A DNA stretch of 64,000 nt. It comes from Flavobacterium sp. LC2016-12. GTDB lineage: Bacteria; Bacteroidota; Bacteroidia; Flavobacteriales; Flavobacteriaceae. Under the pieces are notes generated by a model. The model searched no databases, was not told where the DNA came from, and saw nothing but the letters and a program-made list of their open reading frames with translations. The stretch is taken from assembly GCF_015351595.1 (NCBI RefSeq), contig NZ_JADKPT010000012.1, forward strand, positions 62,001 through 126,000, read 5' to 3'. Below, one piece after another: positions 1 through 8,553 of this stretch. Each line of letters begins with the position of its first letter. The stretch's first letter is position 1. Made by a program: the position numbers and the translations under genes.

Positions 1-14
1 TCTTCTTTTGAAAA

Positions 15-99
15 TGAGTGTCCTAGCCCTGATAGAAGCGGTATCCTTTTATGGCGGGGTTCGCCATAAAAGATACAAGCGGATAGCAGGAATGGCTCC
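15..99 (+). ncRNA. Structured RNA element, copy 1
   Basis: This element shares conserved blocks with positions 44871-44958. The blocks are a tGAGTG start, AGCCC.GATAG, AGCGGTATCC, then GATACAAGCGGATAGC and GCTCC at the end. The core is a hairpin: bases 41-55 (GTATC, a bulged C, then CTTTTATGGC overlapping it) pair with 63-76 (GCCATAAAAGATAC). The distal stem sequence differs completely from the second copy, yet both are paired and both keep the single bulged C. This points to a selected RNA fold. The layout is reminiscent of the flavo-1 motif of Flavobacteria, but that family name is recalled, not checked. The strand is inferred from the motif orientation. Confidence 0.6.
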
Positions 100-200
100 T
101 AATTATTAATATTTAATTTAAAATAGTTTCGTTTGTTCGCTAGCACTCGCGTCCTTGTTTCAAAAAATCTAAAATCTAAACTCAAAAATCTAAAATAAAA

Positions 201-237
201 AAAATCCCAAATACCATTAATTGGAATTTGGGATTTT
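201..237 (-). terminator. Rho-independent terminator of the TPR membrane gene
   Basis: A 12-bp perfect stem (201-212 pairing with 226-237) is followed on the minus strand by a long T-rich tract (complement of 191-204). It lies just past the stop of the minus-strand gene. A second small GC palindrome, atcccgaggcttcgggat, lies between the stem and the gene at 238-255. Confidence 0.75.
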
Positions 238-271
238 ATCCCGAGGCTTCGGGATTATAATTTAAAGAAGT

Positions 272-787
272 TTAGATTTTCTTCATTTGCTCTTTCATCA
301 TTGTGATTTGTTCTTTCAGCATGCCTTGTTTGTCTAATTTCTTAGCTTCATTCAATAAATTAGTAGCTTCCAATTTTCTTCTGCGTGACATTGCAACTCC
401 CGCAAGGTTTAATTTTGCTACTGCTAAATCCATATCCATAGATAAACCAAGTTCGATTGCTTTTTTAAAATGTTTCTCAGCCTGATTGATATTAGTCTGA
501 GATAACATGATTCCATGTAGGTAATTAAAATATCCTTGTTGTTTTCTAACTAATACCGATTCCGGATTTTTGATGTATGCCAGCCAGTTTTTAGCTCCTT
601 CGAAATCTTGTTTTCTTAATTTTAGGAAGGCTAAAAGGATAAATTCGTTTTTGAAATAAAGAAAAATAGGAATTGCCGTCAATAATATAAGGAAGATTCC
701 ATTCCCGATATTACTCTCCGTAAATTGCCAAACGCCAGCAACTACAAGAAGTCCGGCCAAAATAAGCTTAATATTTTTGTTAAACAT
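272..787 (-). CDS. TPR-type membrane protein of unknown function
   Basis: 171 residues. Two hydrophobic segments near residues 6-21 and 28-45 suggest membrane anchoring. They are followed by a soluble helical region with TPR-like periodicity: the stretch from about residue 85 to 150 has paired amphipathic helices such as QAEKHFKKAIELG. The C-terminus is lysine- and methionine-rich and helical. It is divergent from rpmH. A TATATTTG box on the minus strand (810-817) is a likely -7 element. I recognise the architecture but not a specific function; a scaffold role is only inference from the TPR fold. Confidence 0.75.
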   Translation of the reverse strand: MFNKNIKLILAGLLVVAGVWQFTESNIGNGIFLILLTAIPIFLYFKNEFILLAFLKLRKQDFEGAKNWLAYIKNPESVLVRKQQGYFNYLHGIMLSQTNINQAEKHFKKAIELGLSMDMDLAVAKLNLAGVAMSRRRKLEATNLLNEAKKLDKQGMLKEQITMMKEQMKKI

Positions 788-851
788 AATAGATGTATAT
801 TTGTGCTTGCAAATATAGTAAAATGAATTAAAAATATTTTTATTAAAGTAC

Positions 852-881
852 TTGCCAGAAAAAAAAGTCTTTGTATATTTG
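852..881 (+). promoter_or_regulatory. Promoter of rpmH
   Basis: TTG at 852-854, a 19-bp spacer and TATATTTG at 874-881 match the Bacteroidota housekeeping promoter (TTG around -33, TAnnTTTG around -7). Transcription would begin near 887, giving a leader of roughly 65 nt before rpmH. Confidence 0.7.
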
Positions 882-953
882 CACTCGGTTTTAGAATAAC
901 GATATTCAAAAACAGAAAAGAGATATTAGATACCATTTTAAAGATACAAAGCA

Positions 954-1115
954 ATGAGCAAAAGAACGTTTCAACCATCGAAAAGAAAAAGAAGAAATAA
1001 GCACGGATTTATGGACAGAATGGCTTCTGCGAATGGAAGAAAAGTTCTGGCGCGTAGAAGAGCAAAAGGAAGACATAAATTAACTGTTTCTAGCGAGCCT
1101 AGACACAAAAAATAA
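954..1115 (+). CDS. rpmH: 50S ribosomal protein L34
   Basis: 53 residues, starting MSKRTFQPSKRKRRNKHGF and ending SSEPRHKK. It is the very basic L34 protein of the large ribosomal subunit. The family signature (KRTfQPSkrKRkrkHGFr.Rm....GR.vL..RR.KGR..L) is present throughout. Length is normal for Bacteroidota, which carry a short extra C-terminal tail. It has its own TAnnTTTG promoter and a strong terminator, so it is probably transcribed alone. It is not next to dnaA or rnpA, unlike the classical arrangement in many other bacteria. Confidence 0.97.
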   Translation: MSKRTFQPSKRKRRNKHGFMDRMASANGRKVLARRRAKGRHKLTVSSEPRHKK

Positions 1116-1134
1116 TGTTTGTATAAACATACAT

Positions 1135-1162
1135 AAGGCGATTACTTTTTTAGTATCGCCTT
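1135..1162 (+). terminator. Terminator after rpmH
   Basis: Stem aaggcgat (1135-1142) pairs with atcgcctt (1155-1162) and is followed by a run of T residues, 20 bases past the rpmH stop. Confidence 0.85.
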
Positions 1163-1262
1163 TTTTTATACCTTGTCGGTAAAAAAAGCTGCAACGTTCT
1201 AGTTTAGAATATACTACGAATGTTTTTTTAAGTACATTATATAACTACACAATACAAATACA

Positions 1263-4118
1263 ATGCCTAAAGACACATCAATAAAATCAGTTTTAATAAT
1301 AGGATCAGGTCCTATTGTTATTGGTCAAGCTTGCGAATTCGATTATGCAGGATCTCAATCTGCACGTTCTATTCGTGAAGAAGGAATTGAAGTTATCTTG
1401 ATAAACTCAAATCCAGCGACTATTATGACGGACCCAACTATGGCCGATCATGTATATTTGAAACCATTAACTACAAAATCGATTATTGAAATTCTGAAGG
1501 AGCATCCACAAATTGATGCGGTTTTGCCAACAATGGGTGGACAAACGGCTTTGAATTTATGTCTGGAAGCTGATGAAAAAGGAATTTGGCAGGATTTCGG
1601 AGTAAGATTAATAGGTGTTGATGTAAATGCTATTAATATTACCGAAGACAGAGAGCAATTTAAACAATTGCTTCAAAAAATAAACGTACCTACTGCACCT
1701 GCAAAAACAGCTACTTCTTTCCTTGAAGGAAAGGAAATTGCTCAGGAATTTGGATTTCCATTAGTAATTCGTCCTTCTTTTACTCTAGGAGGAACGGGAG
1801 CGGCTTTCGTTCACAGCAAAGAAGAGTTTGATGAAAAACTAACCTACGGATTAGAAATGTCACCTATTCACGAAGTCCTAATTGATAAAGCTTTATTAGG
1901 ATGGAAAGAATATGAATTAGAGCTTTTAAGAGATAAAAATGATAATGTTGTAATTATTTGTTCAATCGAAAATATGGATCCAATGGGAATCCATACCGGA
2001 GATTCGATTACAGTTGCACCAGCAATGACATTATCTGATACAACTTTCCAAAAATTACGTGACTATGCTATCTTAATGATGCGTAGTATCGGAAATTTTG
2101 CTGGAGGTTGTAACGTACAGTTCGCAGTTTCACCAGACGATAAAGAAGATATCGTAGCGATTGAGATTAATCCTCGTGTATCTCGTTCTTCTGCTTTAGC
2201 ATCAAAAGCAACTGGATATCCAATTGCTAAAATTGCTTCTAAACTGGCTTTAGGATACAATTTAGATGAATTGCAAAACCAAATTACAAAATCGACTTCG
2301 GCTCTTTTTGAACCGACATTGGATTATGTTATCGTTAAAATACCACGTTGGAACTTTGATAAATTTGAAGGTGCTGACAGAACTTTAGGACTTCAGATGA
2401 AATCTGTTGGTGAAGTAATGGGAATTGGACGTTCGTTCCAGGAAGCTTTACACAAAGCGACGCAATCACTAGAAATCAAAAGAAATGGTTTAGGTGCTGA
2501 CGGAAAAGGATATACCAATTACGAGCAAATTATCGAGAAACTGACTTTTGCAAGCTGGGATCGTGTTTTTGTAATTTATGATGCGATTGCAATGGGAATT
2601 CCATTGAGCCGTATTCATGAAATCACAAAAATCGATATGTGGTTCTTGAAACAATATGAAGAGCTTTATACTTTAGAGAAAGAAATTTCGAACTACAAAA
2701 TTTCTAATCTTCCAAAAGAATTGTTGCTTGAAGCGAAACAAAAAGGTTTTGCTGACAGACAAATTGCACATATGATGAATTGTCTTGAAAGTGAAGTTCA
2801 CACTTTACGTATGGACCAAAACATCAACCGTGTGTTTAAACTGGTTGATACTTGTGCAGCAGAGTTTAAAGCACAGACACCTTATTACTACTCAACTTTT
2901 GAGGCAGAAATTGAAAAAGCAAACGGCGAGCGTTATGTAGATAATGAAAGCATTGTTACCGATAAAAAGAAAATCATCGTTTTAGGTTCAGGACCAAACA
3001 GAATTGGACAAGGAATCGAGTTTGATTATTCTTGTGTACACGGAGTTTTGGCAGCAAAAGAATGTGGATACGAAACAATTATGATCAACTGTAATCCTGA
3101 AACAGTTTCGACTGATTTTGATACAGCAGATAAATTATACTTCGAACCAGTTTTTTGGGAACATATCTACGACATCATTCAGCATGAAAAACCAGAAGGT
3201 GTTATTGTTCAGTTAGGTGGACAAACGGCTTTGAAGTTAGCTGAAAAATTATCTAAATACGGAGTGAAAATCATCGGAACTAGTTTTGATGCACTTGATT
3301 TAGCAGAAGACAGAGGACGTTTCTCGGACTTATTAAGAGAATTACATATTCCCTTCCCGCAATTCGGAATTGCTGAGACAGCTGATGAAGCTTCTGCATT
3401 AGCAGATACTTTAGACTTCCCGTTATTGATTCGTCCTTCTTATGTATTAGGAGGTCAGGGAATGAAAATTGTAATCAACAAAAAAGAATTAGAGGAGCAT
3501 GTTATCAATTTATTGAAAACGATTCCAGGAAATAAATTGCTTTTAGATCACTATTTAGCCGGAGCAATCGAAGCGGAAGCGGATGCAATTTGTGATGCTG
3601 ATGGAAATGTTTACATCATCGGAATTATGGAGCATATTGAGCCTTGCGGAGTTCACTCTGGAGATAGTAATGCTACATTGCCTCCTTTTAACTTAGGAGA
3701 ATTTGTAATGCAACAAATAAAAGATCATACCTATAAAATTGCGAGAGCTTTAAAAACAGTAGGTCTGATAAATATTCAGTTTGCTATTAAAGATGACACG
3801 GTTTACATTATCGAGGCAAATCCAAGAGCATCTAGAACAGTACCATTTATTGCAAAAGCTTACGGAGAGCCTTATGTAAACTACGCTACAAAAGTAATGT
3901 TAGGACACAATAAAGTAACAGACTTCGATTTTAATCCGCAATTAAAAGGATATGCGATCAAGCAACCAGTTTTCTCTTTCAGCAAATTCCAAAATGTAAA
4001 CAAAGCATTAGGACCAGAAATGAAATCGACTGGTGAAAGCATCTTGTTTATTGATGACTTAAAAGATGATCAATTCTACGAGTTGTACTCAAGAAGAAAA
4101 ATGTATTTGAGTAAATAA
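1263..4118 (+). CDS. carB: Carbamoyl-phosphate synthase large subunit, lacking the MGS domain
   Basis: 951 residues. It makes carbamoyl phosphate from glutamine-derived ammonia, bicarbonate and two ATP, for pyrimidine and arginine synthesis. Two homologous ATP-grasp halves are visible. The first opens with SVLIIGSGPIVIGQACEFDYAG and contains RPSFTLGGTGAAF and EINPRVSRSSALASKATGYP. The second opens with IIVLGSGPNRIGQGIEFDY and contains RPSYVLGGQGM and EANPRASRTVPF. The usual protein is about 1,070 residues. This one stops just after the second synthetase domain, so the C-terminal MGS-like allosteric domain is absent. No remnant follows, because a terminator begins within 20 bases. carA is not adjacent. 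Confidence 0.95.
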   Translation: MPKDTSIKSVLIIGSGPIVIGQACEFDYAGSQSARSIREEGIEVILINSNPATIMTDPTMADHVYLKPLTTKSIIEILKEHPQIDAVLPTMGGQTALNLCLEADEKGIWQDFGVRLIGVDVNAINITEDREQFKQLLQKINVPTAPAKTATSFLEGKEIAQEFGFPLVIRPSFTLGGTGAAFVHSKEEFDEKLTYGLEMSPIHEVLIDKALLGWKEYELELLRDKNDNVVIICSIENMDPMGIHTGDSITVAPAMTLSDTTFQKLRDYAILMMRSIGNFAGGCNVQFAVSPDDKEDIVAIEINPRVSRSSALASKATGYPIAKIASKLALGYNLDELQNQITKSTSALFEPTLDYVIVKIPRWNFDKFEGADRTLGLQMKSVGEVMGIGRSFQEALHKATQSLEIKRNGLGADGKGYTNYEQIIEKLTFASWDRVFVIYDAIAMGIPLSRIHEITKIDMWFLKQYEELYTLEKEISNYKISNLPKELLLEAKQKGFADRQIAHMMNCLESEVHTLRMDQNINRVFKLVDTCAAEFKAQTPYYYSTFEAEIEKANGERYVDNESIVTDKKKIIVLGSGPNRIGQGIEFDYSCVHGVLAAKECGYETIMINCNPETVSTDFDTADKLYFEPVFWEHIYDIIQHEKPEGVIVQLGGQTALKLAEKLSKYGVKIIGTSFDALDLAEDRGRFSDLLRELHIPFPQFGIAETADEASALADTLDFPLLIRPSYVLGGQGMKIVINKKELEEHVINLLKTIPGNKLLLDHYLAGAIEAEADAICDADGNVYIIGIMEHIEPCGVHSGDSNATLPPFNLGEFVMQQIKDHTYKIARALKTVGLINIQFAIKDDTVYIIEANPRASRTVPFIAKAYGEPYVNYATKVMLGHNKVTDFDFNPQLKGYAIKQPVFSFSKFQNVNKALGPEMKSTGESILFIDDLKDDQFYELYSRRKMYLSK

Positions 4119-4135
4119 AACTCAGATTCTTATAT

Positions 4136-4165
4136 AAAAAAGCTCCATGAAAATGGAGCTTTTTT
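4136..4165. terminator. Bidirectional terminator between carB and the YiaA/B gene
   Basis: A perfect 13-bp stem (4136-4148 with 4153-4165, loop gaaa) has A and T runs on both sides. It can therefore end both the plus-strand carB and the convergent minus-strand gene at 4188. Confidence 0.85.
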
Positions 4166-4187
4166 TTCTTATTGTGATTTTAGGAAA

Positions 4188-4583
4188 TTACTCATTAGAA
4201 AATGACATATTATCCCTTGTGTTTTTTTGTACTGAAATAGCACCAAACAACGCCAATAAAAATGCAAATGCATAAAAACCTTTTTCGCTTGGGAGAATAG
4301 TAGCATTCCAAAGTCCAACGACTAATAATACAATCGATAAAAGTGTACCAAACCAGCAAATGCCATAATAAATATCTGTTACAGGAAGTTTTTCAAGTCT
4401 GTCTCTAACGCTTTTTTGCAGCGAAACCACGGCAAATAATCCGAACATTAGAACTGTGAAATAATATCCTTTTTCGTTTAATAACATTTCAGCTCTGGCA
4501 AGTCCAACTATAAAACCAACTGTTCCAGCTCCAAGAGCTACCCAAGATGCCGCAATAAAGGCATTCGATGTTTTTTGTACCAT
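4188..4583 (-). CDS. YiaA/YiaB-family inner membrane protein
   Basis: 131 residues with four hydrophobic helices arranged as two copies of the YiaAB two-helix unit. Each copy has helix, a short polar turn (NEKGYYF and SEKGFYAF), helix, then a VSLQKSVRD or ISVQKNTRD end. The internal duplication is plain in the sequence. The family is known in many bacteria but has no settled function. It appears monocistronic, convergent with carB. Confidence 0.85.
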   Translation of the reverse strand: MVQKTSNAFIAASWVALGAGTVGFIVGLARAEMLLNEKGYYFTVLMFGLFAVVSLQKSVRDRLEKLPVTDIYYGICWFGTLLSIVLLVVGLWNATILPSEKGFYAFAFLLALFGAISVQKNTRDNMSFSNE

Positions 4584-4680
4584 ATTTATTATTTTTGGTT
4601 AGATAACAAATATAGCTAAATTCAATTCACTTTAAAATAAATCGACCATTATTTTAGTAAGTTTAATCCTTCAATATTTA

Positions 4681-4716
4681 ATAGAAAAAGCTCCAATTAT
4701 TTGGAGCTTTTTCTAT
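4681..4716 (-). terminator. Terminator of the sigma/DUF4252 operon
   Basis: A perfect 16-bp inverted repeat (4681-4696 with 4701-4716, loop ttat) lies 16 bases past the stop at 4732. Its core AGCTCCA/TGGAGCT is the same as in the terminator at 4136. Confidence 0.8.
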
Positions 4717-4731
4717 TAAAAGTAAGATGTA

Positions 4732-5277
4732 TTATTTATTAGTGTTCATCAATTGCTGCAATGGCTTTAATTGTTCCATGTCAATTTTTGATTCTTTTAA
4801 AACAGACATTAAAGTTATAATGTTATTTGGGTTCATATTTTTTCCTAAAACACGAACTACTGCAAAACCATTTTCTTTTTTATTGGCAAAAACAACAAAC
4901 TCTTCGATGTTGTCATCTGTACCAACGTAGCTTATAGAAGCACCGTCTTTACCTGAACCAAAAGACATTAATTTTTGGTATTTTGGATCTTTCAAAATTG
5001 CTTTAATTTTTGTTCTTTCTGTTTCAAATTGCGCCTGATTTTTGTCATTTGCTTTGAAAGCCAGTATGTTCATTTTATCAAAAGAATTTAAAGCTTCCGT
5101 TTGCTCTGCTGATAATTTTGTTTTTTCAATATTTAGAATACTTGGTGAAACATCAAGCGCAATAAAATCTTTATTATCGGTATTCTGTACAAAATATTTT
5201 TGCAATGAAGGTTCAGAATTACAACTCACTAAAGTTAGTAATACTAAAAGGGCCGAGGTAAAAACGTTAAGTCTCAT
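4732..5277 (-). CDS. DUF4252 lipoprotein
   Basis: 181 residues. The signal peptide ends in the lipobox LVSC, with the lipidated cysteine at residue 19. The remainder matches the small secreted DUF4252 family of Bacteroidota, with a pattern similar to the neighbouring gene: an N-terminal helical part, then a basic and aromatic segment ending in helices (ITLMSVLKESK). It is the last gene of the sigma/anti-sigma operon, two bases after the preceding DUF4252 gene. Function is unknown. Its position suggests an envelope target or sensor of the sigma system, which is inference. Confidence 0.8.
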   Translation of the reverse strand: MRLNVFTSALLVLLTLVSCNSEPSLQKYFVQNTDNKDFIALDVSPSILNIEKTKLSAEQTEALNSFDKMNILAFKANDKNQAQFETERTKIKAILKDPKYQKLMSFGSGKDGASISYVGTDDNIEEFVVFANKKENGFAVVRVLGKNMNPNNIITLMSVLKESKIDMEQLKPLQQLMNTNK

Positions 5278-5279
5278 GA

Positions 5280-5807
5280 TTATTTTTTGCCTTTAGTGGC
5301 TTTTTTTAAGTCAGAACCACCAGGAAGTTTCATCTTATCTGTTAGTACTGAAATTTCGTTGATGTCAAAATTACCTGTTAAAGATAATAAAACCGTTTCG
5401 TCACCTTTAGCGCCGTCAACATACATCAATAATTCTCTTACCTGAGAGTCTGTTGCTCCAGATTTCACTGATATTTTTACGTTTCTGCCGCCATCATTGA
5501 TTCTCATTAATTCTTCTAAACCGGCTGTTTTAACATATTTATCTGCTGAAGCTTTCATATCAGCTTCGATTTTAGGATTTTTTGTTGTGAACACTTTTAA
5601 GTAGTCTAATTTTTTAATCAGACTGATGTATTGTTGCATTTCTTTATCAGAAGCATCAACCTTTACTTTGCTCATTAAATCGAACATTTTTTTGTTTACT
5701 ATTACTGACGTTACATCGTCCTGACCATCAAATTTGTCAAATGCTCCCTGAGCATAAAAAGCGGTGCTAATGAATGCGAAAACTAGTGTTATGATGAAAT
5801 TTTTCAT
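5280..5807 (-). CDS. DUF4252 secreted protein
   Basis: 175 residues. A Sec signal peptide ends around FYAQ (residue 20) with no lipobox, so the product is probably periplasmic. The segment MNNKMFDLMSKV-like region, KKLDYLKVFTTKNP and VRELLMYVDGAKGDETVLLSLTGNFDI are typical of DUF4252. It is a paralogue of the next gene and the two were probably produced by duplication. It lies 26 bases downstream of the anti-sigma gene. Function is unknown. Confidence 0.8.
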   Translation of the reverse strand: MKNFIITLVFAFISTAFYAQGAFDKFDGQDDVTSVIVNKKMFDLMSKVKVDASDKEMQQYISLIKKLDYLKVFTTKNPKIEADMKASADKYVKTAGLEELMRINDGGRNVKISVKSGATDSQVRELLMYVDGAKGDETVLLSLTGNFDINEISVLTDKMKLPGGSDLKKATKGKK

Positions 5808-5833
5808 TTTGTTTATTTTTTTGATTGATTTAA

Positions 5834-6292
5834 TTACTGTTTAAAAATTTTGTTTTTTGATTGTTCATATTCCTGAATGTATTGTACACTTCCAATACCT
5901 ACATTCACATTGTTTGATAATAAGGCCAAAGCTTTTTGCGTTGCGGCAAGGGCTTCTTCCGGATTATCATAGGTTCCTAATTCTGATTGCGCTACAACCG
6001 GAGCTGTAGTTTTTTGGCTTGCAAAATAAAAGGTTCCTATTCCTAGTAAAACAACAGCAGAAGCTGCAATTGATAACCACGCCACATTTCGTTTCTTAGT
6101 TTGTAGTGGTATTTCCTGCGTCGTTTTTTGTTGTTTTACCTGAGAGAAATAACCAAACATTGGTTTATACTGCTCTAAATGCTGCGCAACATTCGGTGAA
6201 GAAAAATATTCTTTTAATTGGTTTTCTTCGGCAATAGTAGTTTCTCCCTGAAAGTATTTTTCTAATATATTTTCTATTTTATCTAATTCCAT
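5834..6292 (-). CDS. Probable membrane anti-sigma factor
   Basis: 152 residues. The N-terminal part (1-65) is cytoplasmic and helical and contains KYFQGETTIAEENQLKEYF, a pattern common in Bacteroidota anti-sigma proteins. One transmembrane helix follows at about 70-90 (LSIAASAVVLLGIGTFYFA), then a short periplasmic tail. It overlaps the upstream sigma gene by 14 bases, which indicates translational coupling and a sigma/anti-sigma pair. The classical ZAS zinc motif is not present. The call rests on context plus topology. Confidence 0.7.
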   Translation of the reverse strand: MELDKIENILEKYFQGETTIAEENQLKEYFSSPNVAQHLEQYKPMFGYFSQVKQQKTTQEIPLQTKKRNVAWLSIAASAVVLLGIGTFYFASQKTTAPVVAQSELGTYDNPEEALAATQKALALLSNNVNVGIGSVQYIQEYEQSKNKIFKQ

Positions 6293-6788
6293 AACTGTGT
6301 GTATTAACCATTGATTCTCTTATTTTTTTTCTCGCTCTCGAAAGTGCTACCCGAATAGCTGTTTCATTCATGTTGACAATTTTCGCAATTTCATCAAATT
6401 CATATTGCTCAACATCACGAAGCTGAATTAATATTTGGAGTTGCTCGGGCAACTGATTTATAATTTTTTCTACCCATTCCAGACTATTAGAATCTTCCAG
6501 TTTTTTATCTAATTGTGGTTCACGATCTGTATAATTATTATGAACTATTTTTAGATTTCCGGCTCTTTTGGATTTTAACTGATCCAGACAATAATTTTTG
6601 GTCATTGTCATTGCAACAGCTTCAATGTTATTATAGGCGTCTAAATTTTCTTTTTTGTTCCATAATTTCACCATTACTTCCTGAGTTGCATCTTCAGCTT
6701 CTTCAGTACTGGTCAATAATCTTTTTGCCAGACGAAAAACTTTGTCTTTAAAAGGATTAATCAATTCTATAAACGCAACTTGATTCAT
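6279..6788 (-). CDS. ECF-type RNA polymerase sigma factor
   Basis: 169 residues. Region 2 is visible (VFRLAKRLLTSTEEAEDATQEVMVKLW, the -10 recognition helix), followed by a linker and region 4 (LPEQLQILIQLRDVEQYEFDEIAKIVNMNETAIRVALSRARKKIRE, helix-turn-helix). It is first in an operon with a membrane anti-sigma and two secreted DUF4252 proteins. That arrangement suggests control of an envelope response, probably with autoregulation. The promoter region (6789-7007) is shared with the divergent peptidase gene. Confidence 0.93.
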   Translation of the reverse strand: MNQVAFIELINPFKDKVFRLAKRLLTSTEEAEDATQEVMVKLWNKKENLDAYNNIEAVAMTMTKNYCLDQLKSKRAGNLKIVHNNYTDREPQLDKKLEDSNSLEWVEKIINQLPEQLQILIQLRDVEQYEFDEIAKIVNMNETAIRVALSRARKKIRESMVNTHSYGIR

Positions 6789-7007
6789 AATTGGTTATTT
6801 GTTGGTTTTTGGTCGGTTATAAGTTATTCGTTTATTGTGATTTAGTTAATTAATCAGTATTTACAAGTAAGCTTATATAGTCAAGACGAGGCACTATTAT
6901 TTTTGTTACAATGGATTTGTATTTTTTTTAAGAAAAGATAATAGAGTTAAAACTAAAGGTAGTATTTTTACGTTAATAAAGTATTGAATACTACTACACC
7001 TAAATAT

Positions 7008-8480
7008 ATGAAAACAATATTAAAGAGTTTATTGCTTGTATTTTTGCTTGCATTCGCTTTGCAATCTTGCGAGGATAATGATGATGTTGATGCGCCTGCA
7101 AATCTGCAAGTAAATGATTTTGTCTGGAAAGGATTAAATGAAGTTTATTTATGGCAATCAGATGTTCCTAATTTAGCTGATGATCGTTTTGCCAATCAAG
7201 AAGCTCGTAACTCATTTTTGTCCGGATATTCTAAGCCAGAGGAATTATTTGAAGATTTATTGAATAAACCTGTTAGCAAATATCCTATTAATGCAATTGA
7301 TCGTTTTAGTTGGATTGTAGATGATTATACTGTTTTGGAACAAGAACTTAACGGAATTTCAAAAAACAATGGAGTAGATTTTAGATTAAGCAGAGTCTCT
7401 GAGGGATCTAATGATGTCGTAGGTTATGTGCGATATATTATTCCTAATTCTGATGCTGCATCTAAAGATATTAAAAGGGGTGATTTATTTACGAGTGTAA
7501 ATGGTACAAAACTTACGGTTTCAAACTACGAATCGTTATTACTGAACCCTGATAGTTACACTTTAAACTTTGCAGATTATACTGGCTCCGGATTTGTTTT
7601 AAATGGGAGATCAGTTGCTTTAACCAAAACTGTTTTAGAAGAAAATCCAATATTAATTAGTAAAGTAATAACTTCAGGAGGGCATAAAATTGGTTATGTA
7701 ATGTATAACGGTTTTTACGCTGACTATGATATTAAATTAAATCAGGCTTTTGGAGAGCTAAAAGCACAAGGTGCAACAGACCTGATTTTAGACTTGAGAT
7801 ATAATGGTGGTGGTTCAGTTCGTTCTTCAACGCGTTTGGCAAGTATGATTACCGGGCAATTTGAAGGGAAAATATTTTCAAAAAGACAGTATAATTTGAA
7901 ACAAATGGCAGGAATGACTGCTGATGATTTGGAGTTTTTAAATGAAAGATTTGTAAAAGATATCGACGGAGCTGCTCTTAACAGTTTAAAATTAAATACA
8001 GTTTATGTTATTACAACTTCTAATACCGCATCAGCAAGTGAATTGGTGATAAACGGGTTAAAACCATATATTAATGTTGTTCAGATTGGCGAAACGACAA
8101 TTGGTAAAAATGTTGGTTCGTTTACAGTTTATGATTCACCTACATTCACTAAAACAAATGTGAATCCAAATCATAAATATGCGATGCAGCCGTTAGTTTT
8201 TAAAATTTCAAATTCTGCTGATTTTGGAGACTATACAGCCGGGTTGCCGCCAACATATGTACAGAATGAGTTTGTTAGTACTTATGGTGTTTTAGGAGAT
8301 CCGGGAGAGCCATTATTAAATTTGGCGATATCTAAAATTACAGGTGCTACAGCTAAAAAGGTTAGAATAGACGAAAATTTAATCTTGCCTTATGTTACAG
8401 ACTCTAAGAAAATCAATGGTTATAGAAACGAAATGTATTTAGAAACTGTTCCAAAAGAGTTTCAAAAATCATTAAAATAA
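7008..8480 (+). CDS. S41-family C-terminal processing peptidase, lipoprotein
   Basis: 490 residues from the ATG at 7008. A TTG eight codons upstream is also in frame but would spoil the signal peptide. The lipobox is LQSC with Cys21, followed by EDNDD, consistent with surface or outer-membrane anchoring in this phylum. A PDZ-like segment (PNSDAASKDIKRGDLFTSVNG) precedes the tail-specific protease domain. That domain has the conserved DLRYNGGG, the serine motif TASASEL and the lysine region GETTIGKNVG. It probably cleaves envelope proteins near their C-termini. It is divergent from the sigma operon and followed by a terminator. Confidence 0.9.
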   Translation: MKTILKSLLLVFLLAFALQSCEDNDDVDAPANLQVNDFVWKGLNEVYLWQSDVPNLADDRFANQEARNSFLSGYSKPEELFEDLLNKPVSKYPINAIDRFSWIVDDYTVLEQELNGISKNNGVDFRLSRVSEGSNDVVGYVRYIIPNSDAASKDIKRGDLFTSVNGTKLTVSNYESLLLNPDSYTLNFADYTGSGFVLNGRSVALTKTVLEENPILISKVITSGGHKIGYVMYNGFYADYDIKLNQAFGELKAQGATDLILDLRYNGGGSVRSSTRLASMITGQFEGKIFSKRQYNLKQMAGMTADDLEFLNERFVKDIDGAALNSLKLNTVYVITTSNTASASELVINGLKPYINVVQIGETTIGKNVGSFTVYDSPTFTKTNVNPNHKYAMQPLVFKISNSADFGDYTAGLPPTYVQNEFVSTYGVLGDPGEPLLNLAISKITGATAKKVRIDENLILPYVTDSKKINGYRNEMYLETVPKEFQKSLK

Positions 8481-8484
8481 AAAA

Positions 8485-8508
8485 AAGGCTTTCAGAAATG
8501 AAAGCCTT
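8485..8508. terminator. Bidirectional terminator
   Basis: A 9-bp stem (8485-8493 with 8500-8508) is flanked by A8 and T10 runs. It serves the plus-strand peptidase gene and the convergent minus-strand btuB/BtuG transcript. Confidence 0.85.
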
Positions 8509-8553
8509 TTTTTTCCAAAAAAAATCCAAAAACAAATTTAAAAATAGGTAATT

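Noticed and set aside
742..978. Minus-strand frame over the rpmH start
   Set aside because: It is antisense to the rpmH promoter and gene and overlaps the TPR gene.
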